In this document: positions 61,960-64,000 of the stretch, one piece after another
Numbering within the stretch: position 1 is the first letter of the stretch
Layout of the letters: every line of letters starts with the position of its first letter
Origin: Psococerastis gibbosa
Lineage: Eukaryota > Arthropoda > Insecta > Psocodea > Psocidae
Direction of reading: 5' to 3'
DNA length: 64,000 nt
Assembly (NCBI GenBank): GCA_963971405.1
Contig: OZ020489.1
Span: 3,782,001 to 3,846,000, forward strand
Position numbers and translations under genes: made by a program
The notes under the pieces: model-generated
The model's database searches: none
Told to the model about the DNA's origin: nothing
What the model saw: only the letters and a program-made list of their open reading frames with translations

Positions 61960-62414
61960 CAGGGTGCCCCAGACCATCCGTCCACCTACTTTTTCTCGAA
62001 AACGAATGAGGTCAGAGGTCTGAATTTTTTTTATCATTACATAGTGGGGGTTGATGCACTTCTGGAAATTATTTTGGAATTTTTTGGGGACCTGGAAGGG
62101 GGGTTTTTTTGGGGGGGGGGGTCCGTATGCCGTTCCACGGAATAATCAAATGAAAAGGTATGTCAAATTATGAATGAACACTTTATAAGCTTTCAAATGA
62201 TGTGTAATTTGACATACATTTACATTTGATTATTCCGAGGAACAGCGGACCCCCCCCCCCCCAAACAAAAACCCCCCTTCCAGGTCCCCAAAAAATTCCA
62301 AACTAATTTCCAGAAATACATCAACCCCCACTTTGTAATGATAAAAAAAATCAGACCTCTGACGTCATTCGTTTTCGAGAAAAAGTAGGCGGACGGATGG
62401 TCTGCGGCACCCTG
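61960..62414. mobile_element. Palindromic Tc1/mariner-like MITE, 455 bases, TA target
   Basis: CAGGGTGCCCCAGACCATCC ... GGATGGTCTGCGGCACCCTG with TA on both sides. The arms run about 190 bases with few mismatches (CTACTTTTTCTCGAAAACGA, GGTCAGAGGTCTGA, GGTTGATGCACTTCTGGAAA, GTTCC.CGGAATAATCAAATG). G and C runs sit at mirror positions. No transposase. Confidence 0.8.
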
Positions 62415-64000
62415 TATAATAATATAATAAATAATAATAATTGTTTCCGAATGAATTTATAGCCATTGACAAACTGTTTCACTCCTCGATGTTAACCTAC
62501 ACCGACTATAAGTACCAATGGTCAAGCGCAGACATTGACATTGTAACAGGTACGACTTAACCTGGCATGGGAACGGAGTCTAATGAGTATATATCTAGCC
62601 GTTACCGTTACATGTTGCTGATTATACTACAACTAAAAACAGACAATAAAGTATATCAAAATGTAGAAGAACATTTTATTAAATGCATGTGATATTATTA
62701 TTCTATTCTTAAGGTGCATGAGCATTTCTCATGTGGATTTTTTTTTTTTAATTTTGTACAAAAAACTAAAAAAAAATATTACTCTCACAAAAATACTACA
62801 TTGCAAAATATATAATGTGATGTTCCTGCACCAGTGACCTATGACACGTAATATAGCGCCAACCGTAAAAAGGGGAAGGCCCTAAAGTGGTAAGGTACAG
62901 GGGTGGGCCCATAACCTGTTGTTAACGACCACATCAGTGCACACTTGTACTGTTTCCCACCCTCTGAACCGTGCCTTACTCATCAGGTTTCGAGGGAGGA
63001 AGATACTAGTTGCTAGTTATTAATCCGTCACGCATTCACAGACCTGTCACACACAAAAACCAGAAATAAATCAACGTTGAGAGACAACTGCTGGGGAAAA
63101 ATACTAACTAAGTAACCCAATAGGTATCGAGTTAGGACACGTCTCCGATCACATGGTGTGTAGAGACTCGCACAAGTACAAGCACGCTACCGCCTTGCCG
63201 TCGAAGTCGATTACTTCTACTTCGACAAGTCACGATGATGCGCATGTGACGTTGTGTCAATTTTAAGCATGTCTCAGCATGTCCATTGTCTCTTGTACCC
63301 GGTGTGGGTTGACATCGAAGAAGTTAACCAGTTTTCCAACGACTAGAAATTTCCCCCCTTAAGTAGACCATAAAAGCCCTCCAAAATAATAATAACATAG
63401 GTGAAGTTATTATAACATGGTTACATTTCAAAGAATTTACACCGCGAGCACGGTTGCCTAATCACAAAACTTCAGGAAATGGGGGATGCAACAGAACAAA
63501 AAGTAGGCTTGGGGGAGGGGGGGGGGGGGGGTTGCGTCAGTGGTGGATCTAGTTTGGGAGAGCACAAGGTAAGCCCCCTCCCCTCCTTAGGGCCTTAGGA
63601 CCATTTCCAATCAATTATTCACGGCATTATCCGTGTGTCACCCTTGAAATGCCTCGAGCAAAGCTTTGGTGTCCATTTTTCATCCTTCCTTCTTCCTCGA
63701 CAACCTTCCTTACAATACCTACCAGTAAGGCAATAGACCCACACGTGAAGCCATAACCTAACAATACCTAGTCTTCTCCTACACACGCCGCAATCAGCAC
63801 TTCCTCGTTCGCAGGCATTATGCCGTCATAACTCACCTAAACTGCGAATGCGGCTGCGCAAGACAACCAGAATGCTACCTAGGTTCCCACCGCAACGCGA
63901 AGACGGAAACACTATGCACCGCCAAGGTCAGGTCTAACGGGAGATAGCCGGTTTTGGCGCCAGACCGCCTACTACGGGAGTCAAGTTCAATATCATCGGG
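62415..64000. other. No gene seen; SINE and LINE pieces
   Basis: 62460-62600 and about 63240-63400 contain SINE-body words (TCGATGTTAACCTACACCGA; GGTGTGGGTTGACATCGAAG). 63105-63215 is a LINE 3' fragment of the 28060 family (GACACGTCTCCGATCACATG, ACTCGCACAAGTACAAGCAC). A G run lies at about 63512-63531. The last 400 bases show no supported exon. Confidence 0.35.

Noticed and set aside
1-64000. LTR retrotransposon, endogenous virus or Polinton
   Set aside because: I looked for long direct terminal repeats and for protease, capsid, integrase or envelope motifs in the open frames and saw none that I could support.

Overview
This is eukaryotic DNA: coding exons split by introns with GT/AG borders, about 10% of the window coding, and the rest packed with short non-autonomous transposons. 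One gene is a clear orthologue of Drosophila anterior open (aop, also called Yan; ETV6/TEL family), and it resembles the insect protein so closely that an arthropod is likely. A short TTAGG run (about 52,996-53,018, the arthropod telomere motif) agrees. Hemiptera is only a guess. No rRNA, CRISPR array, prokaryotic feature or recognisable LTR element or virus copy was seen.

Gene 1 (plus strand, 9,203-19,063) is the 3' part of a gene I cannot name. A 77-base exon (9,203-9,279) splices across a 5 kb intron full of transposons into one very large last exon (14,344-19,063). Together they give about 1,598 residues of a mostly disordered, Gln/Pro/Ser-rich, probably nuclear protein. It has a SUMO-interacting motif, a basic nuclear signal, an AT-hook-like motif, one compact helical segment and about six tandem repeats of about 57 residues. 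Earlier exons were not found and may lie to the left of the window.

Gene 2 (minus strand, 53,722 to 45,599) is aop/yan. Six coding exons join in frame to a 496-residue transcriptional repressor: a SAM/Pointed domain (about 48-117), a linker with MAPK sites (including Ser127-Pro), an ETS DNA-binding domain (about 264-357) and a C-terminal tail. The tail carries two PTDLS motifs of the CtBP-binding type and ends in a SUMO-consensus-like IVKSE. A 5' untranslated exon must lie upstream, outside what I could identify. I see no sign that the two genes act together.

Everything else is repeats. I recognise: (1) five to six copies of an approximately 850-base Helentron-associated (HINE/DINE-1-like) element; (2) at least nine hAT-type MITEs, eight of them with exact or nearly exact 8-base target duplications; (3) nine PIF/Harbinger-like MITEs with GGCG...TTCCAC ends and TAA/TTA duplications; (4) palindromic Tc1/mariner-like and other MITEs; (5) 3' ends of at least two LINE families; (6) tRNA-derived SINE-like repeats; (7) Penelope-like 5' fragments with a hammerhead-like core; (8) a five-unit tandem array of about 310 bases at 24,504-26,010. 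Nested insertions give a relative age order, best seen in aop intron 1 (LINE end inside a Harbinger MITE inside a HINE) and at 60,231-61,190 (HINE inside a hAT MITE). Everything here was read by eye, so repeat edges are mostly good to a few bases where a target duplication is given and to tens of bases otherwise.
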